Part shown: piece by piece, positions 8,178 through 18,274 of the stretch | Layout: every line of letters begins with the position of its first letter | How positions within the stretch are numbered: the first letter of the stretch is position 1 | Origin: CAVXFL01 sp963761015 | GTDB lineage: Bacteria > Pseudomonadota > Alphaproteobacteria > Acetobacterales > Acetobacteraceae | DNA length: 64,000 nucleotides | Assembly (NCBI GenBank): GCA_963761015.1 | Contig: CAVXFL010000022.1 | Span: forward strand, 138,785-202,784 | Reading direction: 5' to 3' | Made by a program: the position numbers and the translations under genes | Notes under the pieces: generated by a model | What the model was told of the DNA's origin: nothing | Database searches by the model: none | What the model saw: the letters and a program-made list of their open reading frames with translations, nothing else

Positions 8178-8828
8178 CTAGCCCATGCTCTCCTCGGAGG
8201 GCTCGTAGCTCATCGATTCCCCCTCCTCGTGCGCCGGCATTTCCGGCTCCGGCTCGACCATGCGCGGACGGCGCGGACGGCGCGTGGCGGGCTTGGTGAT
8301 GCCCTCGGCGCTCGCCGCCGCACGGCGTGTGCCGGTGCGCCGCGTGGTGCCGGTGCTCGTGGTCTTCCGCGCTGTGGTCGTCGCCCGACGCGTGGTTCGC
8401 TTCGCGGCAGGTTTGACCGTGCGACGGCGCGTGGTCGCGGTCTTGCTGGCGGCGGCACGGCGCGTGGTTGTCTTTGCCGCCGGCTTGGCGGTGGTCGTGC
8501 GGCGGCGCGTCGCCGTGGCGGTGCGCTTCGGCGCAGCCGTCTTCTTCGCCGCCGTGCGGCGCGTGGTGCCCTTCGCGGCGGCGCGCGTGGTCGTCTTCGC
8601 GGCGGCACGCGTCGTCGTCTTCGCGGGGGCGCGGGTGGTCTTCTTGGCGGCCGGCTTGCGCGTGGCGGTCGCACGCGTGGCGGTACGCGTTCCGGTTGCG
8701 CGCGTACCCGTCTTGCGCATGCCGGTGCCGCGGGTGGACCCGCCGCGCGTCGACGTCCGGCGGGTCGACGAACGCATCGCCATGGACTGGGCGCGCGGCC
8801 GTTCGGTTGTGGGATCGTCGGTGTTCAC
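8178..8828 (-). CDS. Histone H1-like Lys/Arg/Thr-rich protein
   Basis: A 216-residue, very basic, low-complexity protein built from degenerate KTTTRAAA, TRRTATRK and KPAAKTTTR units. It ends in a short acidic tail (PEPEMPAHEEGESMSYEPSEES). This resembles eukaryotic H1 C-terminal tails and the bacterial AlgP/BpH1/HctB type, which bind and compact DNA without a folded domain. It starts at GTG 8828 with a strong ribosome-binding site (AAGGAGC, 9 bp upstream). The opposite strand is also open here because the repeats lack stops, but it has no ribosome-binding site. The role in this organism is inferred, not shown. Confidence 0.78.
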   Translation of the reverse strand: MNTDDPTTERPRAQSMAMRSSTRRTSTRGGSTRGTGMRKTGTRATGTRTATRATATRKPAAKKTTRAPAKTTTRAAAKTTTRAAAKGTTRRTAAKKTAAPKRTATATRRRTTTAKPAAKTTTRRAAASKTATTRRRTVKPAAKRTTRRATTTARKTTSTGTTRRTGTRRAAASAEGITKPATRRPRRPRMVEPEPEMPAHEEGESMSYEPSEESMG

Positions 8829-9321
8829 TTCGACTGCTCCTTGTGTCGGTTTGCTTGGCGTCTCCTGATCGATCCAAGCGCGTGGGTGCTCATCGGCCGT
8901 GGTGGTGAAACGTGCATGCGCTCGAACGGCCGCCTATCCAGCCGGTTGCGGAACATGCTGCGGAATAGGGGTTCCGATCTCCGGCTCGCACACCGGCAGC
9001 GGTGGGTTCCATGCCGAACGGCGGCGCTTTCAGGAACGGCATCTGCCCGCGAGCCTGCATCCAATCGGCCCTTGTTCACGCTGCCCGCCGCGCTCGATTT
9101 GCTGTCGCGAATCGCACGCGCACATGGCGACTCCGCTATTCCGTGTCTTGCGCGCGTCTGTCAAACAAAAAGCAACCGTTGCGCTGGAATGCGCATCACT
9201 TTTTGCAAACTGGACTCGCGCGCGCGACATCGCCGATCGGAATCGCCGGCGCGAAGCGGAGTCGGCGGCCTTTGTCCGAGTGCCGCCGCCGCTCCGTTCG
9301 CGGCAACGCGCGCTGGGCTGC
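8829..9321. other. Non-coding gap upstream of the H1-like gene
   Basis: 493 bp between the H1-like gene start and the PrpD-family gene stop, both on the minus strand. It must contain the H1-like promoter. A minus-strand TTGACA at 9164-9159 is the best -35-like match, but its spaced -10 (GAATAG, near 9141-9136) is weak. I see no convincing gene: short frames here lack ribosome-binding sites and family-like sequence. Confidence 0.4.
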
Positions 9322-10821
9322 TCAGAAGATTCCCGGACGCCCGATCGCGAGAGCGCCCGACGGCAGCGCCACGTTCAACAGGTGAAGTTCGCCGGCCGCG
9401 AGCCGCGGCAGATCCTGCGCGATCTCCAGGAACCTGTTCGACTCGCGCGTGGCGATCACGCCCTCGGTGAGCGTGCGAAACTTGCGGATGTAGTCGGCGC
9501 GTTCGAACGGGCGCGCGCCCAGCGGATGCGCGTTGGCCACCGCCATCTCGTCCTCGATGCGCGTGCCGTCCTGCAGCAGAATCTCGACGCGTCCGCCGAA
9601 GGCTTTCTCGTTCGGCTCGGTGGCGTGATAGCGGCGTGTCCACTCCGGGTCTTCGCGCGTCTCGATCTTGTGCCAGAGCGCGACCGTCTCGGGGCGATGC
9701 GCGCGCGCCGGCGTGTAGCTGTGGACGTGGTGCCAGCGTCCGTCCTCCAGCGCGACGGCGAAAATGTACATGATCGAGTGGTCGAGCGTTTCCCGGCTGG
9801 CGTCGGGGTCCATCTTCTGCGGATCGTTGGCGCCGGTGCCGATGACGTAGTGCGTGTGGTGCGAGGTGTGGATGGTGATCTTCTCGACCTCCGCGAGGTC
9901 GGGGATGCGCTCGCGCAGCCGGAACGCCAGATCGATCAGCGCCTGGCTCTGGTATTCCGCGCTGTGCTCCTTGGTGAAGCTATCCAGGATGGCGCGCTTC
10001 GCTTCGCCGGGCGCGGGCAGCGTCACCTGGTAGCGGGCGTCGGGTCCGTCCAGCATCCAGGCGATCACGCTGTCCTCGCCTTCATAGATCGGGCTCGGCG
10101 CACCCTCGCCGCGCATCGCGCGATCGACGGCCTCGACGGCGAGCTTGCCGGCATGGGCGGGCGCGAAGGCCTTCCAACTGCTGATCTCGCCCTTGCGTGA
10201 CTGCCGGGTCGTGAAGCTCACATGCACCGCCTGCTGCACCGCCTGGTAAATCGTTTCCTGAGGCAGGCGCAGCAGGGTGCCGATGCCGGCCGCCTGCGCC
10301 GGGCAGAGATGCGCGATGTGATCGATCTTGTGCGCGTGCAGGCAGATCGCGCGCACGAGATCGATCTGGATCTCGTAGCCGGTGGCGATGCCGCGGATCA
10401 GGTCGCGCCCCGACCGCTCCATGGTCTGCGCCACCGCCAGGATCGGCGGGATGTTGTCGCCGGGATGCGCGTAATCGGCGGCAAGGAAGGTGTCGTGCAT
10501 ATCGAGTTCGCGCACCGCCGTGCCGTTCGCCCACGCCGCCCATTCCGGGCTGAACCCCTTGTTGCTGGCGACGCCGAACACGGTCGCGCCGAATTTGCGC
10601 GGATGCGCCAGCGCCGCGCCGCGGGCCGACACGACCGGACGGCGGTTGATAGCCGCGATCGCGACGGCCGCGTTGTCGATGACGCGGTTCACGATCATCG
10701 CCGCGACGTCGCGCTCGACCGGCACCTTGTCGGTAGCGACGGCGGCGATCTTCCAGGCGAGTTGGTCGTCGCGCCGCAGCTCCGAACGCGACGGGTGAAC
10801 AGTCACATCGTGCGGAATCAT
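9322..10821 (-). CDS. prpD: MmgE/PrpD family protein (2-methylcitrate dehydratase-like)
   Basis: A 499-residue MmgE/PrpD-family protein, related to enzymes that dehydrate 2-methylcitrate in propionate catabolism. Family blocks are visible: NRVIDNAAVAIAAI, NGTAVRELDMHDTFLAADYAHPGDNIPP near the active site, and SSWKAFAPAHAGKLAVEAV. ATG 10821 follows a near-perfect Shine-Dalgarno (AAGGAGGGG), so the upstream in-frame extension is rejected. No prpB or prpC lies nearby. The MmgE/PrpD family also covers itaconate-, iminodisuccinate- and other dehydratase-like enzymes, so the exact substrate stays open. Confidence 0.85.
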   Translation of the reverse strand: MIPHDVTVHPSRSELRRDDQLAWKIAAVATDKVPVERDVAAMIVNRVIDNAAVAIAAINRRPVVSARGAALAHPRKFGATVFGVASNKGFSPEWAAWANGTAVRELDMHDTFLAADYAHPGDNIPPILAVAQTMERSGRDLIRGIATGYEIQIDLVRAICLHAHKIDHIAHLCPAQAAGIGTLLRLPQETIYQAVQQAVHVSFTTRQSRKGEISSWKAFAPAHAGKLAVEAVDRAMRGEGAPSPIYEGEDSVIAWMLDGPDARYQVTLPAPGEAKRAILDSFTKEHSAEYQSQALIDLAFRLRERIPDLAEVEKITIHTSHHTHYVIGTGANDPQKMDPDASRETLDHSIMYIFAVALEDGRWHHVHSYTPARAHRPETVALWHKIETREDPEWTRRYHATEPNEKAFGGRVEILLQDGTRIEDEMAVANAHPLGARPFERADYIRKFRTLTEGVIATRESNRFLEIAQDLPRLAAGELHLLNVALPSGALAIGRPGIF

Positions 10822-10959
10822 GTCCCCTCCTTCTGGCGTAGCCGATGCGCTATCGCCGCGGATCGGGACTGTTGGCAACGGGGCGGCGCCGGTCGGCGAT
10901 GCCAGGGCCGAGCAATCGATGGCGAGCTGTGGACGGCGCCGCTAGCGCGCGGCGGTGCT

Positions 10960-11250
10960 TCAGGAGGGCTGGCGGCGCAACCGCGGCTCCGGCATGAGCG
11001 GCGCCGTGACAATGGCCGAGAGCGCCTCGTCGATGGTGTCGAAATCGCCGAGATCGGCGCCGGTCGCGCAGCGCCAGACCCGGAGCGACAGGCCATGCCG
11101 CGCCACCCCCCAAGCCGCCCAGGCCTCTCCCGCCCGGTAGATCGCCAAGTGCTCGCCGATCTGCGGGTCGTCCTGTGGGTGGCGTTCTCGGATCACCACG
11201 CGGTCGTAGCCGAAGCCGCGGGCTCTTTCCGCCCAGGCGAGCGCACTCAT
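10960..11250 (-). CDS. Conserved hypothetical protein (small)
   Basis: A 96-residue protein, start chosen at ATG 11250 (MSALAWAERARGFGYDRVVI), without a recognised domain. It has an alpha/beta look: a first helix, a strand with IRERHPQDDP, then YRAGEAWAAWGVARHGLSLRVWRC and a C-terminal FDTIDEALSAIV helix. The frame is open upstream to 11355, but that extension is Pro/Arg-rich and has no ribosome-binding site. It is the next gene upstream of the PrpD-family gene on the same strand (about 140 bp away). Function unknown. Confidence 0.6.
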   Translation of the reverse strand: MSALAWAERARGFGYDRVVIRERHPQDDPQIGEHLAIYRAGEAWAAWGVARHGLSLRVWRCATGADLGDFDTIDEALSAIVTAPLMPEPRLRRQPS

Positions 11251-11558
11251 CCGATCCCTGACGGTCAACCGGTTCCGGGGCAATCCGGCGCGTGGAAATG
11301 GTATGATGGCGGCTTCGCTGGGGGCACGAGAGAGCATTGATGAAGAACCTGTCACCTTCAGACCATGTTACATTTACCCGGATGAGCGCTGGAAAGCTGT
11401 GACCTGGTTCACACGTCGGCCCACCGTTCCACGTCTGGTGTGGCGTCGCGGCGACAGGCCGTGCGCAGGCCATCCGCGCCCGGGCCGCGCGGCTGGGTCG
11501 CGGCGGCATCGGCAGTCGCTGCCCTTGTCTGGAGAACCTTGGCTAGCAAACTGATGCA
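11251..11558. other. Divergent intergenic region
   Basis: About 308 bp between a leftward small gene and the rightward DUF983 gene. It must hold at least two promoters. It has a relatively AT-rich patch around 11338-11400. I could not fix -35/-10 pairs with confidence and saw no RNA gene. Confidence 0.35.
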
Positions 11559-12023
11559 ATGCAGCATAGCCCCAATTCCGATGAGGACCCCGTGACCCCG
11601 CTCGCCCATGCGCCCGTGATCTGGAAGCCCGACCGGTCCGTCGCCGCGCCGCCTTGGCCGGTGCCGCCGCTGTTCACCGCGCTCGGTCGCGGGCTGGCCG
11701 GCCGCTGCCCCGGCTGCGGCAACACCCGCCTGTTCCGGCGATTTCTGAAGGTTACGCCCGAGTGCTCCGGCTGCGGCGCGCCGCTCGGCCTAGCGCGCGC
11801 GGACGACGCCCCGCCGTATTTCACCATTCTCCTCGTCGGCCACATCGTCGTGCCGCTGATGGTGGTGCTCGAACGGACGGAAGCTCCGCCGATCTGGGTG
11901 CATGCCGCGCTGTGGCTGCCGCTGACGGCGCTGCTTGCGGTCGGGCTGTTGCAGCCGGTCAAGGGCGCGACGGTCGGGCTGATGCTGCGGCTGGGGCTGC
12001 TCAACACCGAGGACGGAACGTGA
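11559..12023 (+). CDS. DUF983 family membrane protein
   Basis: Up to 154 residues. Two CxxC knuckles (CPGCG and CSGCG, about 20 residues apart) form a rubredoxin-like zinc site. They are followed by two hydrophobic segments (YFTILLVGHIVVPLMVVL and WVHAALWLPLTALLAVGLL). This is the standard DUF983 layout: a zinc knuckle in the cytoplasm and two membrane helices. In other alphaproteobacteria the family often lies near cytochrome oxidase assembly genes, which is not the case here. GTG 11592, preceded by GAGGA, may be the true start and would shorten the protein by 11 residues. Confidence 0.82.
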   Translation: MQHSPNSDEDPVTPLAHAPVIWKPDRSVAAPPWPVPPLFTALGRGLAGRCPGCGNTRLFRRFLKVTPECSGCGAPLGLARADDAPPYFTILLVGHIVVPLMVVLERTEAPPIWVHAALWLPLTALLAVGLLQPVKGATVGLMLRLGLLNTEDGT

Positions 12024-12048
12024 TCGCGGAACGGCTCGGCGCGGGCGG

Positions 12049-12549
12049 ATGGGCGGGCGGCTGAAGCAGCCGCTCGTCCGGAATCGGGCTCGGGTCCAGC
12101 GCGTCGTCGTGGAGGGCGAGCCGCTCACTCGGCTCTCGCCGTTGCTGAAGGCCGACCGCGACCAGGCCGTCGCCGATCTGCAGGCGGACAACCGGTTTGC
12201 CCTGCCCGGCAAGGAATCCGGGCCCTACATCCTCCATTTGTCCATCCAGGAAGGCCGGCTGGTGTTCGACATCCGCCGCGAGGACGACACGCCGCTCGCC
12301 GGCATCGTGCTGGCGCTGGGGCCGTTCCGGCGGCTGATCAAGGACTATCAGCTTCTGGTGGACAGCTACGCCAAGGCGGCCGAGGAAGGTCGCGAGGCGC
12401 GCATCCAGGCCATCGACATGGGCCGGCGGGGTCTGCACAACGAGGGCGCGCAGTTGCTGACGGAGCGGCTCGAGGGCAAGGCGACGATGGATTTCGACAC
12501 CGCGCGCCGGCTGTTCACGCTGGTCTGCTCGCTGCACCGGAGGATCTGA
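12049..12549 (+). CDS. UPF0262 family protein
   Basis: A 166-residue protein with the strongly conserved UPF0262 core: GPYILHLSIQEGRLVFDIR, FRRLIKDYQLLVDSY, AIDMGRRGLHNEGAQLL and the C-terminal DFDTARRLFTLVC. The family is almost confined to alphaproteobacteria, so it is a useful lineage marker; its function is unknown. ATG 12049 follows a GCGGGCGG ribosome-binding site. It lies 6 bp before mtnA and is probably co-transcribed with it. Confidence 0.88.
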   Translation: MGGRLKQPLVRNRARVQRVVVEGEPLTRLSPLLKADRDQAVADLQADNRFALPGKESGPYILHLSIQEGRLVFDIRREDDTPLAGIVLALGPFRRLIKDYQLLVDSYAKAAEEGREARIQAIDMGRRGLHNEGAQLLTERLEGKATMDFDTARRLFTLVCSLHRRI

Positions 12550-12555
12550 GCGCGC

Positions 12556-13654
12556 ATGAAGATCGACGGCACGCCGCATCGCAGCATCTGGGTCGATCGC
12601 GGACGGCTGGTCGGTCCGCATCATCGACCAGACGGCGCTGCCGTGGTCGCTGGAGATCGTCCGGCTGACCGAGGTCGAGCAGGTCGCGCACGCCATCCGC
12701 GCGATGCAGGTGCGCGGGGCGCCGCTGATCGGCGCGAGCGCGGCGTATGGCCTGTGCCTGGCGCTGCGCCGCGACAGTTCCACCGAAGCGATGGAACGCG
12801 CCGCCGCCATGCTGGCCGCCACACGGCCGACCGCGGTCAATCTGCGCTGGGCGATCGAGCGCATGCTGACCCGGCTGCGCAACACGGCCCGCGCCGACCG
12901 GGTGGCGGCCGCCTACCAGGAAGCCGCCGCGATCGCCGACGAGGACGTCGCGCAGAACGCCGCTATCGGCGAGCACGGATTGCCGCTGATCGAGGCGGCG
13001 GCACTCGGCAGGAGCGGCCCCGCCAACGTGCTCACCCATTGCAACGCCGGCTGGCTGGCGACCGTGGATTGGGGCACCGCGCTCGCGCCGATCTATCGGG
13101 CGCACGATGCCGGCGTCGCCGTCCATGTCTGGGTGGACGAGACGCGCCCGCGCAACCAGGGCGCGGCGCTGACCGCCTGGGAACTCGGCAAGCACGGCGT
13201 GCCGCACACCGTGATCGCCGACAATGCCGGCGGGCACCTGATGCAGCACGGCGAGGTCGATCTGGTCATCGTCGGCGCCGACCGCGTGACGCGTCGGGGC
13301 GACGTGGCGAACAAGATCGGCACGTACCTGAAGGCGCTGGCGGCGAAGGACAACGGCGTGCCGTTCTGGGTGGCGCTGCCCTCCAGCACGCTCGACTGGA
13401 CGCTGTCGGACGGCGTTGCCGAAATCCCGATCGAGGAACGGGATGCCGGCGAGGTGGACATGATCGCGGGCCAAACCGAGGGCGGCGCGGTCGCGCACGT
13501 GCGTGTGATCCCGACCGGAAGCCGCGCCGCCAATCCGGCATTCGACGTGACGCCAGCGCGGCTGGTGACGGGTCTCATGACCGAACGCGGCCGCTGCGCG
13601 GCGAGCGCGGACGGGCTGCGCGCGTTGTTCCCGGAGATGGCGCCGCCGGTGTGA
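12556..13654 (+). CDS. mtnA: S-methyl-5-thioribose-1-phosphate isomerase (one frameshift)
   Basis: Methionine-salvage enzyme that converts 5-methylthioribose-1-phosphate to methylthioribulose-1-phosphate; about 365 residues. Start MKIDGTPHRSIWVD. An extra G near 12600 then throws the frame; after correction it reads DGWSVRIIDQTALP and on to AIRAMQVRGAPLIGASAAYG. Catalytic and family motifs follow: VLTHCNAGWLATVDWGTALAP (active-site Cys), VWVDETRPRNQGA, GADRV..GDVANKIGTY (active-site Asp) and PSSTLDW. Other salvage genes are not adjacent. Confidence 0.92.
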
Positions 13655-13706
13655 ACCGGACCCGTGGTTGTGCGGCGCGGAAAAGCCGGATATTCGGCGC
13701 GGACCA

Positions 13707-14555
13707 ATGCCGTCCCGACGTTCCGTCCGACCCGTTGCCGCCGGCTTTGTCATGGCCGTCCTCGCCGGCTGCGCGGCCCGGCCGCCGCACGCGGTGGTGA
13801 CCGGTCGGGTGCCCCCGGAACTCGACGAACACGTGCCAATGTTCGCGCGCAAGCCGTACGCGCCGTTCTCACGCGCCGATGCCGTCGCGATCGCGCTCAG
13901 GGAATGGCGCCTGTTCGGTCAGCCGGTTGACGACGATCCGCCGAACACCCGCCCCGAGCCGCCGCCCGACCTGAAGCCGGAACGCGAGCCCGGGCTATGG
14001 CAGCGGGTCGGCGAATATTGGTGGATCGGGCTCGATCCGGGCACCAAGGAAGGCCTCTGGACCGGCAAGCACGACGAGGACGGCCTGGAATTCCCCGCCG
14101 CGTCGGATGGCGAGTACGCCTGGTCGGCGGCGTTCATCTCCTACATCATGCGGCTCGACGGCGCGGGGCGGCGTTTCCCGTATTCGGAAGCGCATTCCGA
14201 TTACATCAACGTCGCCCGCGAGATGTCGCTCGGCCGGACCTCCGGTTACGCGGTGGTCGCCGAGCGGCCCGAAAGCTACGCGCCGCAACTGGGCGATCTG
14301 ATCTGCACGGGGCGCGCCCAGGCGGCGCATATCCGCTTCGACGATCTGCCGGCGGGCCCATTCCCGAGCCACTGCGACATGGTCGTGCAGATTACGCCCG
14401 GCAGCCTGACGGTGATCGGCGGCAACGTGGACGACGCCGTCACCATGAAGCACGTCCCGGTCACGTCCGACGGCAAGCTCGCCGGCCCGGACGGCACGCC
14501 GATCGACTGGCGCTACGACTGGTTCGTGGTCCTGCGGGTCCTGTACGACCAGTAG
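13707..14555 (+). CDS. DUF2272 domain lipoprotein
   Basis: About 282 residues from ATG 13707. An N-terminal lipoprotein signal (RRSVRPVAAGFVMAVLAGC, lipobox LAGC) directs it to the envelope. The body matches DUF2272: WWIGLDPGTKEGLWTGKHDEDG, then EYAWSAAFISYIMRLDGAG, LGDLICTGRAQ, and the C-terminal HCDMVVQITPGSLTVIGGNV. The Cys/His arrangement (ICTGRA with SHCDMVV) recalls CHAP/NlpC-type cysteine amidases, so a peptidoglycan-hydrolase-like role is plausible but unproven. It converges on the acyl-CoA dehydrogenase operon. Confidence 0.8.
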   Translation: MPSRRSVRPVAAGFVMAVLAGCAARPPHAVVTGRVPPELDEHVPMFARKPYAPFSRADAVAIALREWRLFGQPVDDDPPNTRPEPPPDLKPEREPGLWQRVGEYWWIGLDPGTKEGLWTGKHDEDGLEFPAASDGEYAWSAAFISYIMRLDGAGRRFPYSEAHSDYINVAREMSLGRTSGYAVVAERPESYAPQLGDLICTGRAQAAHIRFDDLPAGPFPSHCDMVVQITPGSLTVIGGNVDDAVTMKHVPVTSDGKLAGPDGTPIDWRYDWFVVLRVLYDQ

Positions 14556-14577
14556 AACCCGGCGCGGGGTGGCGTCG

Positions 14578-15727
14578 CTACGCCGCCGTCTCGAACAGGC
14601 CGCCCATGTCGGCGAGCGCCGTCAGATGCGTCTCGGTATCGCCGAACATCAGCTCGATCATGGTCATGCGCTTGAAGTAATGGCCGACCTTGTATTCCAT
14701 GGTCATGCCGATGCCGCCATGCAGTTGGATCGCCTCCTGGCCGATATGCCGCCCGGAGCGGCCGATCTGCACCTTGGCCGCCGCCATCGCGCGATGCCGC
14801 TCGGCCGCGTCGGCCTCCGCCGCCATCATGCTCGCGAACAGGGCCATGCTGCGCGCCTGTTCGAACGCGACCAGCATGTCCACCGCGCGGTGCTGCAACA
14901 CCTGGAACTCGCCGATCGCGCGGCCGAACTGCTTTCGCGTTTTCAGGTAATCCAGTGTCAAGCTCGTGCATGGACGCCATGACGCCGATCGCTTCGGCCG
15001 AGAGCGCGGCGACCGCCTCGTCCACCACGCGCTCGATCACGGGCAGCATCTGGCCCGGCGTGCCCAGAACGTCGTCGGCCCAGGCGCCGTCGAGTCTGAT
15101 CTCGGCGGCGCGCAGCCCGTCCTGGGTCGGGTAGCCGCGGCGGGAGACGTTGTTCGCCCCGGCGTCGATCAAAAACAGCCCGACGCCGTCGCGATCCCGC
15201 TGCCCGCCCGCGACGCGCGCCGAGACGATCAGCACATCGGCGGAATCCCCGTGCAACACCAGGCTTTTTTCGCCGTCCAGCCGCCAGCCCTTGCCGTCGC
15301 GCCGCGCCGTCGTGGTGATATCGGCGAGATCATAGCGCGACTGGCGCTCGGCATGCGCGAAGGCGAAACGCAGTTTACCCCCGGCGATTTCGGGCAATAG
15401 CTTCGCCTTCTGCGCCTCGCTGCCGGAGCGGCGCAGCAGCCCGCCGCCGAGAATGACGGTGGCGAGATACGGCTCCAGCACGAGGCCCCGCCCGAACGCT
15501 TCCATGACGATCATGGTCTCGGTCGGGCCGCCGCCGAAGCCGCCGTATTGTTCGGCGAACGGCAGGCCGAGCAGGCCGAGCTCGGCGTACTGCTCCCACA
15601 GCTCGCGGCTCCAGCCCTCGGGGCTGGCCGCGTATTGCTTGCGCTGCTCGAAGTCGTAGCGGTCGGCGATCAGCCGCTCGACGCTGTCCTTGAGCAGCCG
15701 TTGTTCGTCGTTCAGATCGAAGTCCAT
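14578..15727 (-). CDS. Acyl-CoA dehydrogenase, catalytic-Glu-lacking subunit type (one frameshift)
   Basis: About 382 residues. N-terminal MDFDLNDEQRLLKDSVERLIADR and the middle beta domain are in one frame. An extra base near 14961 shifts the frame, after which the C-terminal domain continues as LDYLKTRKQFGRAIGEFQVLQHR and AIQLHGGIGMTMEY. The final helix reads FGDTETHLTAL and lacks the YGG(S/T)xEI motif that carries the usual catalytic glutamate; the neighbouring dehydrogenase has that motif. This is the pattern of the beta partner in alpha2beta2 heteromeric acyl-CoA dehydrogenases. It is last in the operon, separated from its neighbour by a palindromic repeat. Confidence 0.85.
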
Positions 15728-15735
15728 GCTCCCCC

Positions 15736-15826
15736 CACACGGTCATTGCGAGCGAAGCCGGGCAATCCATTTCGGCGTTGCGGCTCTGGATTGCGACGTC
15801 GCCGCGCTCCTCGCAACGACAAAGAA
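15736..15826. repeat. Interspersed palindromic repeat between two acyl-CoA dehydrogenase genes
   Basis: The segment begins GGTCATTGCGAGCGAAGC and ends GCTCCTCGCAACGAC. Inner arms GGCAATCCA and TGGATTGC can pair around a GC-rich centre, giving a long imperfect hairpin. This is the well-known 'GTCATTGCGAG...CTCGCAATGAC' interspersed repeat type of many bacterial genomes. It fills almost the whole 100-bp gap and could tune expression between the two subunit genes. Confidence 0.7.
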
Positions 15827-15827
15827 C

Positions 15828-17027
15828 TCACAGCCCCAGAATCGCCTTGGCGATGATGTTGCGCTGAATCTCGTTCGAGCCGCCGTAGATGGAAATCTTG
15901 CGCCAGTTGAAGTAGGTGGGCGCCGCGGTCGGCGCGTATTCCGGGCCGATCGGCGGCTCGTTCCAGCCCTCCTCGTGTTCGGGCTGATACGGCATCGCGT
16001 AGGGCCCGACCACGTCCATCAGCAACTCGGTCGTCGCCTGCTGAATCTCGGAGCCCTTGATTTTCAGGATCGACGATGCCGGATCGGGTCTTCCCCGCTC
16101 GCGCTTGCGCTCGTTCGCCACCACGCGCAACTGCGTCAGCTCCAGCGCCTTCAGTTCCACCTCGACCTGCGCCAGCTTCTCGCGGAAGCGCGGATTGTCG
16201 AGCACCGGGCGATCGCCCACGCGCTCCAGCGCCGCCAGTTCGCGGATGCGCCGGATGCGCTCTTTGGAGGTACCGACGCGCGCGATGCCGGTGCGCTCGT
16301 TGCCGAGCAGGAATTTCGCGTAATCCCAGCCCTTGTTCTCCTGCCCGACCAGGTTCTCCACCGGAACTTTCACGTCGTCGAAGAACACCTCGTTCACCTC
16401 GTGCCCGCCGTCGATCGTCTGGATCGGGCGGACGGTGATGCCGGGCGTATTCATGTCGATCAGCAGGAAGGATATGCCTTCCTGCTTCTTGGCCTGCGGA
16501 TCGGTGCGCACCAGGCAGAAAATCCAGTCGGCGTATTGCGCGAGCGTCGTCCAGGTCTTCTGCCCGTTCACGATATAATGGCCGTTCTCGCGCTTGGCCG
16601 AACTGCGCAGCGAGGCGAGGTCCGATCCGGCGCCCGGCTCGGAAAAGCCCTGGCAGAACCAGATGTCCAGATTGGCGATCTTCGGCAGGAACTCGCGCTT
16701 CTGCGCCTCGCTGGCGAATTGCGCGATGACCGGGCCGACCATGTTCACGTTGAACGGCAGGGGCGGCGGCACCGAGGCCTGCTGCATTTCGTCCTGATAG
16801 AAATAGAGCTGGATCGGCGACCAATCCCGGCCGCCCCATTCGCGCGGCCAATGCGGCACCGCCCAGCCCCGAGCGTTCATGATGCGCTGAACGTCGATGA
16901 TTTCCTGCTTGGACGCATGCCGTCCTGCCGCCAGTTTGCGACGGATCGATTCCGGGATTTCGCTGCGGAAGAACCGCCGCACCTCGTCGCGGAACGCGAT
17001 CTCGTCCGGCGTGAAGCTCAGGTCCAT
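15828..17027 (-). CDS. Acyl-CoA dehydrogenase (catalytic subunit)
   Basis: A 399-residue FAD-dependent acyl-CoA dehydrogenase making the alpha,beta-double bond in a CoA thioester. Visible: N-terminal MDLSFTPDEIAFRDEVRRFF, the flavin-binding loop WFCQGFSEPGAGSDLASL, GQKTWTTLAQYADWIFCLVRT, and the C-terminal IYGGSNEIQRNIIAKAIL, whose Glu is the usual catalytic position. ATG 17027 follows GGGAGGCGAGC. It is likely paired with the downstream dehydrogenase that lacks this motif. Electrons would pass to ETF and to the ETF-QO encoded at 33.8 kb. Confidence 0.9.
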   Translation of the reverse strand: MDLSFTPDEIAFRDEVRRFFRSEIPESIRRKLAAGRHASKQEIIDVQRIMNARGWAVPHWPREWGGRDWSPIQLYFYQDEMQQASVPPPLPFNVNMVGPVIAQFASEAQKREFLPKIANLDIWFCQGFSEPGAGSDLASLRSSAKRENGHYIVNGQKTWTTLAQYADWIFCLVRTDPQAKKQEGISFLLIDMNTPGITVRPIQTIDGGHEVNEVFFDDVKVPVENLVGQENKGWDYAKFLLGNERTGIARVGTSKERIRRIRELAALERVGDRPVLDNPRFREKLAQVEVELKALELTQLRVVANERKRERGRPDPASSILKIKGSEIQQATTELLMDVVGPYAMPYQPEHEEGWNEPPIGPEYAPTAAPTYFNWRKISIYGGSNEIQRNIIAKAILGL

Positions 17028-17080
17028 GCTCGCCTCCCGACGACGTGCCCGCGTCTGCCCTCGTGACGGCCGTGGCGCAC

Positions 17081-18262
<1,182 letters not shown>

Positions 18263-18274
18263 TGCTGAAACTCC

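Noticed and set aside
8260..8868. Val/Arg-rich open frame opposite the H1-like gene
   Set aside because: It is the complement of the KTTTRAAA repeats, with no ribosome-binding site and no family-like sequence. The minus-strand frame has GTG plus AAGGAGC and the known H1-like composition.
8825..9079. Possible 84-codon gene on the minus strand in the H1-like upstream gap
   Set aside because: Starts at a GTG without a ribosome-binding site, has Arg/Pro-rich shadow-like composition and runs into the H1-like start.
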